From Terriglobia bacterium (GTDB lineage: Bacteria; Acidobacteriota; Terriglobia; UBA7540), in assembly GCA_030041095.1 (NCBI GenBank), contig JASHON010000088.1, positions 1 through 57,318 of the forward strand: a DNA stretch of 57,318 nt, in the 5' to 3' direction. A program made the translations under genes and the position numbers. Positions 47,770-56,067 of the stretch are shown here, in pieces (the first letter of the stretch is position 1; every line of letters begins with the position of its first letter). The notes under the pieces are model-generated. The model was not told where the DNA came from and did not search any database. It worked only from the letters and a program-made list of their open reading frames with translations.

Positions 47770-48267
47770 ATGGCTGAAATGCCGGCGCCGAAAGTAAAGC
47801 GAGTGTTGGAATTCCACATCGAGATGAAACACTTCGACGTGGATGCAGCGCTGATACTTTGCATTGACCCTCGGTGGTGGAACCCGAGAGCTGCGAACCC
47901 TTCCGCCACGATCGTTGAATTCGTGAAAGCAAAAGGATGGTCTTTTGTTCCACTGACCGAAGCGGGCGGCATCAAGCTCCTTGTTTCAGGCGATCCGAAG
48001 GACGCCGTATTGAAGCAGGCCATGTTCCAGCGGATCGAACAGGAGATTGAACTCCACCACCCGAAGGTACTTGGCCTCACCGTCCACCGTGATTGCGGCG
48101 GTTATGGTTATGCCGAGGGGTTTGACCATGATCCCGGGAAGGAGAACGCTCGCCTTTACGGAGATCTTTGGAAGGCAAAGAATGTCCTTGAAGAGAAGTT
48201 CGGCGCCCGCGCCAGAACTGAACTCTATATCTTCGACGGCAAGGGGGTGGAGGAAGTTTCGTTTTGA
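47770..48267 (+). CDS. Small beta-carbonic-anhydrase-like protein
   Basis: A 165-aa protein. Residues 31-35 (CIDPR) and 106-109 (HRDC) match the zinc site of beta-carbonic anhydrases: Cys31, His106 and Cys109 as ligands and Asp33-Arg35 as the catalytic dyad; CGGYGY follows as CGAY does in the family. It is shorter than typical enzymes (about 200 aa), so part of the N- or C-terminal helices is missing. It may hydrate CO2 or be a regulatory relative. The start is uncertain (ATG 47770 or 47779; no clear ribosome-binding site). Confidence 0.6.
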   Translation: MAEMPAPKVKRVLEFHIEMKHFDVDAALILCIDPRWWNPRAANPSATIVEFVKAKGWSFVPLTEAGGIKLLVSGDPKDAVLKQAMFQRIEQEIELHHPKVLGLTVHRDCGGYGYAEGFDHDPGKENARLYGDLWKAKNVLEEKFGARARTELYIFDGKGVEEVSF

Positions 48268-48375
48268 ATCTGAGTGGCTGTAAGCTGCGGAAAAGCCGAG
48301 CGCCGGCGCTGATGATTCCGGCAGGACCGGGTTCAATACGGTGGAGCGAGATCGATCCTGCGGTCGAGCGATGAG

Positions 48376-48530
48376 TCATACTCGCCGCAGCGCCACGGCA
48401 GGGTCCATGCGCGAAGCGCGAAGAGCTGGAAACTACGGTTGGCACCGTAGTCTCCGGCATCGCCCACGATACCCACAAACTCCCGAGGGGGCTCACCGTT
48501 GAACTCGGAACCGCCGCGACGGGAAAACGC
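48376..48530 (-). pseudogene. Relic of a third ADOP-type permease
   Basis: Two fragments in different frames on the minus strand. One reads PREFVGIVGDAGDYGANR, like the periplasmic VVGVVGDV motif of ADOP permeases. The other, next to the stop, reads RASRMDPAVALRRV, like their C-termini (ASVDPVVALRQE). A deletion or frameshift joined them. No intact gene is present. Confidence 0.5.
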
Positions 48531-48587
48531 CTGGCACTGGCGATCAGCCTCAGGGCTCCGCCTGCCTAGCCACGACGGAGGAAACTG

Positions 48588-49229
48588 GTGGCCGCACGTG
48601 GTCGCGGAAAGACAACATCCCCTTTGGTGCTTCGGGCGGTCGGGCTGCTTGCCGGCGCCGCGGCAGCGGGCGTGATCCTGCTTTACGGCGTGGCACGCAA
48701 CCGCGGGACGCTGCCCGGGTGGGGCAGGGAGATCATGGCCATCGGCTGGCCGACCGCGATTCTGGCGCTCGCCGCCGTGTACGTGATTCTAGGCTCAAGG
48801 CGCGCATTCGGTCGTTCCGCCCTGACCGGCTTCAAGCTTGAGCCCGGCGAGGAGTTGCTTTTCGACGCCAGACTTCATGGAGCGGAGTTCTACCCGGACG
48901 CGAGCCGCGTGCCGGAGGGTCCGACGCTACGTGAGTGGCTCCGACAGACACGCTTCTCGGTCAGGATCCCCTTGAGGGTGTGGATAACCGACCGACGCAT
49001 GCTGATAGGGACGATCTTCGGACAGGCCGCCAGAGCGATCCCCGGGACCGACGTGGCTGGATTTGGCTTCGTTCCGGGATGGCGCCCTTTTTCGAGAAGC
49101 CTGGTCGTGCGCTTCTCCAGCATGGGGCGGGTCGAGGCGCTTAGGCTCGGAGGCGGTGCGCGCGCTGAGGCGGTCGTCGATGCCCTTGAGCAGATGACGG
49201 GAAGAGTCAGGGGGCCAGACGGGAAGTAA
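48588..49229 (+). CDS. Membrane-anchored protein, possible PH-like domain, 213 aa
   Basis: The GTG start has GGAGG 6 nt upstream. Two membrane helices near the N-terminus (VGLLAGAAAAGVILLYGVA and WPTAILALAAVYVILG) are followed by a soluble domain of about 120 residues. The pattern LEPGEELLFDARLHG ... LRVWITDRRMLIGTIFGQ resembles bacterial PH-like (bPH2) domains, whose strands often carry an L-x-T-[DN]-x-R motif. The family call is tentative. This region has higher G+C and different neighbours from the core and may be acquired. Confidence 0.55.
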   Translation: MAARGRGKTTSPLVLRAVGLLAGAAAAGVILLYGVARNRGTLPGWGREIMAIGWPTAILALAAVYVILGSRRAFGRSALTGFKLEPGEELLFDARLHGAEFYPDASRVPEGPTLREWLRQTRFSVRIPLRVWITDRRMLIGTIFGQAARAIPGTDVAGFGFVPGWRPFSRSLVVRFSSMGRVEALRLGGGARAEAVVDALEQMTGRVRGPDGK

Positions 49230-49835
49230 CAGGCAGCCATCGCGGCGATTCTGCGGCACGAGCGCAGGATGCCTTGGCGCCTTCGCCCGCCGTGTAGGGC
49301 AATCTTCGCCGGCCGGAACGGACCCCGCACTCGTAAGTGGCTCTGGGCAAACCGCCGCCAAGTGGCGAGTGGGCTGGGCGTCATCGACCTCGATATGCCC
49401 GACGCGAATCCGCTGTGGGAAACGGTCATCCGCGGCGGCCTGCCGCTTTGGCGCTGTGTGAATTTGGGCGGCCTCGGTAGCTGTGGGAGCGGAGCGAGAC
49501 TTTAGGAGGCCGCACAGGGCCGCTGTCGCCAGGATTCCGCTTGTTCGGCGCACATACGCCTGCTTCGGGGAATTACCGTCCCGCCAGGCAAAAGTCCAGG
49601 CCACGAAATGTCTGTTTTGGTCCACGCTCGCAACATCAGGAACCATTGATGCTGAGTGTCCAGAGTGTTCGATGCCAATCTTCCAGAAAGGCAAGAAAAC
49701 GGAAGCTGACCCCTTAGTAGAAGCTAACATCAAAAGGCTTGAGCGGAATGTCCGCGAGCGGCAGAGAGGTATCAGGAAGCTGTGACTCCGGAAGGGTTAT
49801 GCTTGCAGGTTAAGGTGGCTGGTCAAAAGCACCGT
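49230..49835. other. Intergenic region with no firm gene
   Basis: A short frame from ATG 49672 to 49785 reads MPIFQKGKKTEADPLVEANI and a charged end (37 aa). A longer version would carry ECPECS before it. It may be a relic of a small zinc-binding protein. Nothing else is recognisable. Confidence 0.3.
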
Positions 49836-50155
49836 TTACGGCTCTGGAATTCCAAGGTCTCGGCAAATCTTGCGAGCCAGGAAGTCGTTGATCTCGGCGT
49901 GTCGTGGGACGGCTGAGCAGGCTGCGGAAAAACTCGGCGCCACCGCGAACGTAGCGCCGGCATCTTGCCGGCCTCCGTTGAATTGAAGCGAGTTGCCGGC
50001 TGGAAGCCGGCGCTCGTCAACTCCCGAAAAACTTCTTCCGCAGCCTGTAAGGCCGTCCTTCTGGGTGGGTTCCAATAGACTGTGTGCTTACCGCCCTCTC
50101 AATATTCCTTGCAGCCTTGTTTTTTGAGATGGCGAATCAGGTCCCGTCGCTTCAC
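49836..50155 (-). pseudogene. hicA: Decayed hicA toxin gene interrupted by a 130-bp element
   Basis: GTG at 50155 overlaps the hicB stop. The N-terminal part reads MKRRDLIRHLKKQGCKEY, then a TGA stop, then EGGKHTVYWNP, matching HicA-type mRNA interferases (MKRRDLIRHL...GGKHTVY). The far end reads AVPRHAEINDFLARKICRDL and GIPEP, again HicA-like, and includes the VPRH motif. Between them lies a 130-bp repeat element (49918-50047) and a frame change. The toxin is therefore almost certainly inactive. HicA toxins cut mRNA and are held by HicB. Confidence 0.7.
49918..50047. mobile_element. 130-bp MITE-like element inside hicA
   Basis: Ends are CAGGCTGCGGAAAAACT and (reverse complement) CAGGCTGCGGAAGAAGT, so the first 12 bp are perfect inverted repeats. 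The interior holds GCCGGCATCTTGCCGGC and GCCGGCTGGAAGCCGGC palindromes. It is as long as the 29512 and 44518 copies but its interior differs from theirs. Confidence 0.7.
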
Positions 50156-50370
50156 ACCGTCGCCAGGGAAACTTTTTCCTTGATCGTAAATTCGGTTGGC
50201 AAAGAATCGCCCAGCGTTTCGTGGTTGGCCTCAAGGATCATTTGGATGGCTTCGAGGATATTTTCTCTGACCTCGGATAGGGTGGACCCTTGTGCATTAG
50301 CGCCTGGGAGTTCCTCAACCCAGCCGATATATCCCTCGTCAACTCTCTCGAATACCGTGGTAAATTCCAT
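50152..50370 (-). CDS. hicB: HicB-family antitoxin
   Basis: A 72-aa protein of the HicB/UPF0150 fold: the start MEFTTVFERVDEGYIGWVEE is the typical partial RNase-H-like strand pair (Y.GWVEELPGANAQG), followed by TLSEVRENILEAIQMILEAN. It would bind and block a HicA toxin. The toxin gene next to it on the same strand is broken, so it is an orphan antitoxin. In this locus hicB comes first, the reverse of the common hicA-hicB order but known in other loci. No strong ribosome-binding site is seen. Confidence 0.85.
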   Translation of the reverse strand: MEFTTVFERVDEGYIGWVEELPGANAQGSTLSEVRENILEAIQMILEANHETLGDSLPTEFTIKEKVSLATV

Positions 50371-50869
50371 GGCGCTTGCGTCTTACGCCTCACATTACGC
50401 TAGCGTGAGCGTACGTTGGAGATCACTGTGAAGATGCTAACCATGAGCGATTATGATTGTCAACTCAGCGGCCATATCGGCATTTTCTGGCGCATACCTG
50501 TGGCACACCATGCGACGTCTGAAAGTTCCTTGCAATGATCGCTACACAGCTTCCCGTCTTCGATCTGCTTTCCGCACCGTCGGCAGCCACGGTTGAAGAT
50601 GGCTTAAGTGCACTGGACGTTCCGGTCAAACACCAACACTGAAGGAAGGCTGATTTCGGTAGACAATGGCTCGACGGCGACCTATCTTGATAATTCCCTT
50701 CGGGAGCGGCTGGAAAGCTACGTCGGAAGCGACTACAAGGATTACATTTACAACAAAGACGGGGACCAGGGGGGCTTCGAGCCGGGACCTAGCGGACCCA
50801 GGCAGCGAACCCGACGGTGCTCGGCGCCGCCCGCGAATCGGGACGGGCGTGCACTGAGGAAGTGCGGCC
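50371..50869. other. Intergenic region with a cysteine-rich relic
   Basis: On the minus strand at about 50462-50605 a frame without a start reads GCRRCGKQIEDGKLCSDHCK, two CxxC-like pairs of a zinc ribbon. It is probably a fragment. Another open frame on the plus strand from 50608 has no recognisable content beyond about 45 residues. Confidence 0.35.
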
Positions 50870-51397
50870 TTGACGATTTCTGCGACAGAAAGCGGGGTCG
50901 TGATAGCAGCGTGCTGGGGCCTCGGCCTGCTCGCCCTCTACTGGTGGGGAGCGAAGCCCGGCTCCGCGCTTTTAAGGCTCGACGGCGGCCAAGTCAGAAC
51001 AACGGGGAACCTCTTCGGCCTCATCGTGTTTTACTCGGTGGCGGCTGGGGTGGTGCTGGCCGTCACCACACACGACTGGATGTACGCCCTGGTCTACGGT
51101 CCATGCGCTGGCGGGGCCGCCAGCCAAGTGGTCATCCACGGGATAGCTCGGGGGCGGAATGCGGCGGTCGGAGCCAGCCGCCCAAGTGCGGGGACCGGCA
51201 GCGTGGGGCGGTTCCTGCTCCTCCTGTATGTCGCTTTCTGCGTGGGCGCCGCGGGAAGCTGCCTCTGGCTCTACTACGCCGTTCGCCCGCCCGGTTGGAT
51301 ACCCGCTGCTGCAGGCGGGTCCGCACTCGTCCTGTTCAGCGCACTTGTCTGGGCGCGCTGGATATCGTGGAAGGGAAAGCATCGCGACAGAGGCTGA
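50870..51397 (+). CDS. Hypothetical membrane protein, 175 aa
   Basis: The TTG start is preceded by GAGGAAG at 7 nt. Five membrane segments are visible (VVIAACWGLGLLALYWW, GLIVFYSVAAGVVLAV, MYALVYGPCAGGAAS, FLLLLYVAFCVGAAGSCLWL, ALVLFSALVWARWIS). No family is recognised. It lies about 170 bp upstream of another large membrane protein on the same strand, and the two may work together. Base composition is more GC-rich than that of the core genes. Confidence 0.5.
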   Translation: MTISATESGVVIAACWGLGLLALYWWGAKPGSALLRLDGGQVRTTGNLFGLIVFYSVAAGVVLAVTTHDWMYALVYGPCAGGAASQVVIHGIARGRNAAVGASRPSAGTGSVGRFLLLLYVAFCVGAAGSCLWLYYAVRPPGWIPAAAGGSALVLFSALVWARWISWKGKHRDRG

Positions 51398-51568
51398 GGA
51401 AGACTCTCGCGCGGCGCCGAGGCCTGCATATGCCCGGGGAAGGGAGGCGATGTGGTAGCGTCCCGCAACGGCTCCGTAGAAAAAGGGGCAAGTTTTTCTC
51501 TTTTCCCGCAGCCGGGGTCATGGACATCTGGCTCGCCATGGTGAGCGTGCAGATAGGACAACGAACGC

Positions 51569-52543
51569 ATGCAAAGTCTCGGGAAAGAACGAGGCGACTT
51601 CCGGCTGCGAGCTAGGGCCGCGGGGGCCTTTGCGGCGCATCAAGTCATAGCGACTCTCGGTGTGATGGTGGCTACCCCTGCGGCACTCGCGCTGTCCACG
51701 CCCGTGCTTCGGCTCCTCGGACTGCCGCTTTCGGTGACCCGGTCCGATCAGATACTGACGGGCATGCACTGCTTCCCCGCGCAGGCTGCGACCGGGTTCC
51801 TGCTAGGGTGGCTACTTGTCCGCCGAACTGGACACCGTTCGGCACAGTGGGTTTGGGCGCTTCCAGCCCTGTTGGTGCTCCTGCTAGTCGTCACGAACCA
51901 CCATGTCCTGGATTTCGAGCCGGCCTCTGTGGTACTCCCCACGTTCGCCCTCTCTCATTTCTTCGGCAGTGGCTGCAGCCCGAGGAACCGCTGCTTCGAT
52001 CAGGTCGTGGTAACGCTGCCACTGTACGCTGCGGTAGCGTACTCGCTCGGCGCGCTTACTGCGCGAAGGCTCGGACTGCGGCGTTGGGGCGGCGGCGACC
52101 TTCCTCCCCAGACGCTGGCAGGTGGCGACGTGCGGCGCTTGGCGGTCATCCTGGCAGCAGCCACAGCCATCGTGACGTTCTTGCTCTTTGGCTTAGCCGT
52201 CGCCGTGGGGCCCTCGGCGCCCAGGCTGGCATGGCTGGCGACGCTTGTCGTGGCGCCGGCGGCGGTGGCGGCCGGGTGGGTCTTCCGCCAACTGCGGAAC
52301 CGGCTTCAGCGTTGGGAGGCCGCTGCTGTCTCCATTTTGTTCGCGGTGCTCAGCCCGCTCTGCGCCACAGCGGCGATGCCCCTGCCGAGTGAAGCGGGCG
52401 CCAACGCCCTGCCACTGCGGAAGTCGATCAGCCTGATCGGCGCCTTCTTCGGCGTCGCCGCGGCGATTTGGCTGGCGACGTTGACTTCGAGCCTGGTTAT
52501 CCTATGGCTGGCTCACCGGCCAAGGCGCGCTCGGGCGGCGTGA
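51569..52543 (+). CDS. Hypothetical multi-span membrane protein, 324 aa
   Basis: Start ATG 51569 has AGGAC at 9 nt. About seven hydrophobic segments are visible (VIATLGVMVATPAALALS, WALPALLVLLLVV, VVTLPLYAAVAYSLGALTA, LAVILAAATAIVTFLLFGLA, WLATLVVAPAAVAAGWVF, VSILFAVLSPLCATAAM, ISLIGAFFGVAAAIWLATL). No family is recognised. A cysteine-rich loop (SGCSPRNRCFD) lies between segments. It is in the same GC-rich group as the gene at 50870 and may be part of an acquired island. Confidence 0.55.
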   Translation: MQSLGKERGDFRLRARAAGAFAAHQVIATLGVMVATPAALALSTPVLRLLGLPLSVTRSDQILTGMHCFPAQAATGFLLGWLLVRRTGHRSAQWVWALPALLVLLLVVTNHHVLDFEPASVVLPTFALSHFFGSGCSPRNRCFDQVVVTLPLYAAVAYSLGALTARRLGLRRWGGGDLPPQTLAGGDVRRLAVILAAATAIVTFLLFGLAVAVGPSAPRLAWLATLVVAPAAVAAGWVFRQLRNRLQRWEAAAVSILFAVLSPLCATAAMPLPSEAGANALPLRKSISLIGAFFGVAAAIWLATLTSSLVILWLAHRPRRARAA

Positions 52544-53249
52544 CGGAGGTCAGGCGGATCGGGCTCAAAGCTCTCGCTCTTTTGGGCGTGCCCTCGGTTT
52601 CGATTTTGTGCCCTGCAATCCAATCGACGACGCAATCATCGGGCGCATAGCCAGCAATACCGCACTCGATTCCCGCGCCGCAACCCCGCGAATGCTTGCC
52701 GAGGCTATTGCGGAGGAGTGAGCTGCCATGATTTTCGCACACTTGAGCACCAGCAGTTCGAGCCTTAACGGTCCACTTCACCATCACATCCCTTGCTTTT
52801 ATCACGAAGCGTTTCCAGGCCCAACCTTGGCATGGCAAGTATGCAAGTATGGAACGCCGCTCCATAATTGCATAGATGATCCAACCCAGGCTCCAATCGA
52901 GGCTGAACTCCCTGCTTCAACATAATCCGGCCGCCCTCCCCCCAGGAGGTGAAAACCTTCCGCCCACAACGGACCCCATCGACGTGGCCGGACTCTGCCA
53001 AGTGCCTCGAGAATTCTCCTGGACGTTCCCAGGATGCCGATCACGCGTTCCTTCGAGCTATGCAGACCCGCAAGTCCGCTTTGAGGCCCTCCCAGAGTTG
53101 TAGCCACTGTGCCAGCGTGAACCCAAAGAGCCCGCCGCGCTTACGGTCCCGCCGCCGGCAACATAAACCGCGCTTCCAGCCACCGATCGGGTGCTATAAT
53201 CCAGCAGCGGCCGTCAGCGACTTTTTCAACGATTATAAAGGGGGGCCAC
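52544..53249. other. Long intergenic region without a supported gene
   Basis: A minus-strand frame at 52497-52865 is open but cysteine-rich, overlaps the preceding gene and has no ribosome-binding site. I see no gene. Immediately before 53250 an A/G-rich site (AAAGGGGGG) marks the start of the next gene. Confidence 0.4.
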
Positions 53250-54725
53250 ATGCCACAGGAACCGACGATCTTCAAGGCCTTGCGCCAGCAACTGCTCTGG
53301 CCTTCGATCCATGCTGCGGTGGACGTGTACCAGAGGAGACGCGCCTCCGCCGCCGACCATTACGAACTAATTTGGAGGTTGATTCACATCTGCGAAGCTA
53401 GTGTCATTACCCTAGCCGCGGCGGCCATAACTTGCCTCAGAGAGACTGGCAAAGCTCCGGAGTACCTGAAGCTCCGCGAAAGATGCTATGGGATCGGTTG
53501 GAACCCGACTGAAGGGTCTTTAGAAAAGGGGCTCGGAGCGCTGGATGGCTCTATAGACAAGTGGATCGAGATCGTGCAGCATGTCGGAACTTTCTCCATT
53601 GACGGCAGCGGGTTCCTTTCCGCGCTGCAGACATTTCTGTCCGGTGCTCCGACACCGCCGGGCAACGGCCCTGACAGTCATCAGATTGACCTCAAACCGC
53701 TGGTGATAGCTTGGAGCCGTGCATGCGAGGTGCCGCCAAGCGTGCTGCCAGAGAACGTAAGTGTGAAGGATGCCCTTCAGGCAATTAATTCGTTTCGGAA
53801 CCGGTTCGCTCATATCCCGTTTCCTTATGACCAGCTTCAGGAGATTTACCGGGAACTGGAGAGTTGTACGTTTCGAATTTTTGAGGTTCCGCCAGCACCT
53901 ACAGCGGGTGGTTCACCCCTGTCAGGTTCATTCGCAGTGAAGGACTCGATTCTTCGGGGCCCGGGCTATTGGAAGACACCGGAAACCTGGCAATCTGTCG
54001 GGAACGAAAGTTTCGTGTGGGGAGAGGGGACCGAAGCAGAAACATGGGATGCACGCCCCTTTGTCTTCCTTGACAAAATGATGCGTCCCTACCTCCTGAG
54101 CCGTCTGAAGAATGAGGCAGGCTCTTGGGAATACACCCGTTACCTCGCGGAAGCGAATGCCGTCTATACACTCACCAACGTCGATTTGTTAAAGCTGCTG
54201 CCGCCACCCGTGGAGAGTGATTATCACAAAGAAGAGCCCCTACCCAGCGCAGTTACACCCGTTGACGCCCAATCGCCTGCGCTGAAGGCCCCGATCAACA
54301 GCCGCGAAGAGGCGTTTGCAGCTGTTCGTCAAAGAGACTTTGAACCCGCGATCGAATTCTGGAGGAGCGAGGTCTCACGCAGGCAGAACTATCACTCAGG
54401 TTGGCAGCGACTTGGTTTCGCCCAGCGCGAATATGCCGTCGATCTTTTCGACAGCGATGCTGAGCGGGCGAGAGAGCTCTTAGATGAATCAGTTGTGAGT
54501 TTCACTCGCGCAATCGGTCACCAAGACCCTCAATACGAAGCGGAGGCATATTACAATCGGTCGAAATCCCGCTGGCGGATCTGGCGGCTTTCTGAAGACT
54601 CATCGGAGTTCACAAAAGCGCTCGGAGATGCTCAGAAGGCTGTTCAGGCTTATTATGATCATCGGTTCGTCTCTTGGAGCGAGTTCTTGAAGGAGAACCG
54701 GCCGCCAGGCAACGAAGCTCACTGA
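53250..54725 (+). CDS. HEPN-motif protein with C-terminal TPR-like region
   Basis: A 491-aa protein with AAAGGGGGG 5 nt before the ATG. The N-terminal 200 residues are helical and contain INSFRNRFAHIP, where Arg183-Asn184 ... His188 fits the RNxxxH motif of HEPN ribonucleases. Residues 340-480 are TPR-like (FEPAIEFWRSEVSRRQNYHS, then WQRLGFAQREYAVDLF and AEAYYNRSKSRWRIWRLSED). A middle part (YWKTPETWQSVGNESFVWGE) is unknown. HEPN proteins with sensor domains occur in toxin and anti-phage systems, and the neighbours (Fic, HicB) make a defence role a reasonable idea. No partner antitoxin is found beside it. Confidence 0.55.
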   Translation: MPQEPTIFKALRQQLLWPSIHAAVDVYQRRRASAADHYELIWRLIHICEASVITLAAAAITCLRETGKAPEYLKLRERCYGIGWNPTEGSLEKGLGALDGSIDKWIEIVQHVGTFSIDGSGFLSALQTFLSGAPTPPGNGPDSHQIDLKPLVIAWSRACEVPPSVLPENVSVKDALQAINSFRNRFAHIPFPYDQLQEIYRELESCTFRIFEVPPAPTAGGSPLSGSFAVKDSILRGPGYWKTPETWQSVGNESFVWGEGTEAETWDARPFVFLDKMMRPYLLSRLKNEAGSWEYTRYLAEANAVYTLTNVDLLKLLPPPVESDYHKEEPLPSAVTPVDAQSPALKAPINSREEAFAAVRQRDFEPAIEFWRSEVSRRQNYHSGWQRLGFAQREYAVDLFDSDAERARELLDESVVSFTRAIGHQDPQYEAEAYYNRSKSRWRIWRLSEDSSEFTKALGDAQKAVQAYYDHRFVSWSEFLKENRPPGNEAH

Positions 54726-54837
54726 CGTTTGCTTCTGTTCATGCACCGCCGTGCCAAAGCCACTCACAAGCCTTTCAGGCGACGGGCTTGAAAGCCGAAT
54801 TTGCGAGTGGGAAGTCCGGCCTACGCGTGGTGTCGGA

Positions 54838-55995
54838 TTATTCTTCTACCAGCTCCCCTTGTTCCGTGGAACTCAGGTGCGGGACTGGCCGGAGCGGAAC
54901 GCTTAGACGATACCGGGCGTAGCGTCTTTCACCCTCGCGCACAAGTGCGCACTTAGCAACTAAATCTGCGAGATCGCGTGTGGTCGTGGCGGGCGAGGCT
55001 CCGGTGATGGTGCTGTACTTTCCCGCCGACAACCCGCCCCGGAAACCTTCAGGCCCCTCGCGGAACATCCGCAGCAGCGCTTTTTCCTGCCGCGCATTGA
55101 GCTGACCTCGCAACCGATCCAACAGCTTCGTTTTGTCGATCAGGAATTCCACGAGCGCGATGGTGCGGCGCTGTGCTTCGACGGCGACGCCGGCAAACCA
55201 CGTCAGCCAGCGCGTGATTTCATTTTCCTTGTTTGCGGCTTCGAGCGCTTCATAATAATTCTTACGACGAGCAAGAACCGTTGCGGCTAATGCCGTCAGC
55301 GTCGGCTGGCCCAGACTCTGCGCGAGAGCCTTTTCTGCGATTGCTCGTCCGATGCGTCCGTTGCCATCCTCGAACGGATGCACACTTTCGAAGTACAGGT
55401 GAGCAATCCCGGCCTTCGTTAGCACGGGCAGCAATTCATTGCCTCCCGGTGCGGTCCGGTTAAACCAGGAAATGAAACGCTCCATTTCCGATGGCACGCG
55501 GGATGACGGTGGTGCTTCAAAGTGCACCCGGGGCTTGCCAATCGGCCCGGAAACGATCTGCATCGGTTCCACACCGGTCCGGTAACATCCCAGGTCCCTC
55601 AGGTTGGGGCTGCCGCTCATCACCTTGCGATGCCATCGGAACAGCATCTCTTCCGTTAGTGGCTCGGCGAACGAGCGATATAGGTCAACCATCGCCTGTG
55701 CGATTCCGCGCTCGGCCGGCCGCACCGGCCGCTCATCCGTAGCAAGGCCCAGTTGCTTGCGGAGCGACGACCGCACGCTCGCTCGATCCAGTATCTCACC
55801 TTCAATCTCGGACGTCGTCACCGCTTCCGTGCTCATCGTCTCAATCGTTAGCTGATCGTGCTCCTCTTTACCCAAGTGCCGGATCGTGCCGACCAACACG
55901 CCACCGCTGATGAGAAATTCTTTCTCGGCAGCCTCCAGGCAACTGCGATCCCACCGAAAGTTGGGCCAATCCGGTTTTTCCCAATTCCAAGTCAT
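54838..55995 (-). CDS. Fic-domain protein with DUF4172 N-terminus and C-terminal winged helix
   Basis: The active site HPFEDGNGRIGR (residues 206-217) is intact, so AMP transfer to a hydroxyl of a target protein is likely. The inhibitory motif [ST]xxxE[GN] occurs as TSEIEG (61-66), placing it among Fic proteins with an N-terminal autoinhibitory helix. The first 30 residues (NWEKPDWPNFRW) match DUF4172. The last 90 residues look like a winged helix (KYSTITGASPATTTRDLADL, then VAKCALVREGERRYARY), so it may bind DNA. Two near-identical palindromes lie just upstream of its start, consistent with autoregulation. No antitoxin gene is adjacent. Confidence 0.88.
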   Translation of the reverse strand: MTWNWEKPDWPNFRWDRSCLEAAEKEFLISGGVLVGTIRHLGKEEHDQLTIETMSTEAVTTSEIEGEILDRASVRSSLRKQLGLATDERPVRPAERGIAQAMVDLYRSFAEPLTEEMLFRWHRKVMSGSPNLRDLGCYRTGVEPMQIVSGPIGKPRVHFEAPPSSRVPSEMERFISWFNRTAPGGNELLPVLTKAGIAHLYFESVHPFEDGNGRIGRAIAEKALAQSLGQPTLTALAATVLARRKNYYEALEAANKENEITRWLTWFAGVAVEAQRRTIALVEFLIDKTKLLDRLRGQLNARQEKALLRMFREGPEGFRGGLSAGKYSTITGASPATTTRDLADLVAKCALVREGERRYARYRLSVPLRPVPHLSSTEQGELVEE

Positions 55996-56067
55996 GAGCG
56001 ATAGTCCGGCCTCCTATCGCTCATATTCTACCCCATTTCTGAGCGATAAGGCCACGTCTTATCGCTC
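55996..56067 (-). promoter_or_regulatory. Paired palindromic operators and promoter of the Fic gene
   Basis: GAGCGATAG...CTATCGCTC (9-bp arms, 9-nt loop) at 55996-56022 and GAGCGATAAG...CTTATCGCTC (10-bp arms, 7-nt loop) at 56041-56067, centres 45 bp apart. Between them on the minus strand lies TAGAAT, a plausible -10. The arms share GAGCGATA four times. The Fic ATG starts directly after the proximal palindrome, and its AGGAGG site sits partly in that loop. This fits a repressor, perhaps the winged helix of the Fic protein, and possibly an RNA hairpin. Confidence 0.7.

Noticed and set aside
48927-49733. 268-aa minus-strand frame
   Set aside because: Overlaps the 213-aa gene on the other strand, is rich in Arg/Pro/His typical of antisense frames and has no start signal.
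50608-51615. 335-aa plus-strand frame
   Set aside because: Only the first 45 residues look protein-like; the rest is Arg/Pro-rich and overlaps the better-supported gene at 50870.
52497-52865. 122-aa minus-strand cysteine-rich frame
   Set aside because: Overlaps the preceding gene, has no ribosome-binding site and no recognisable domain.
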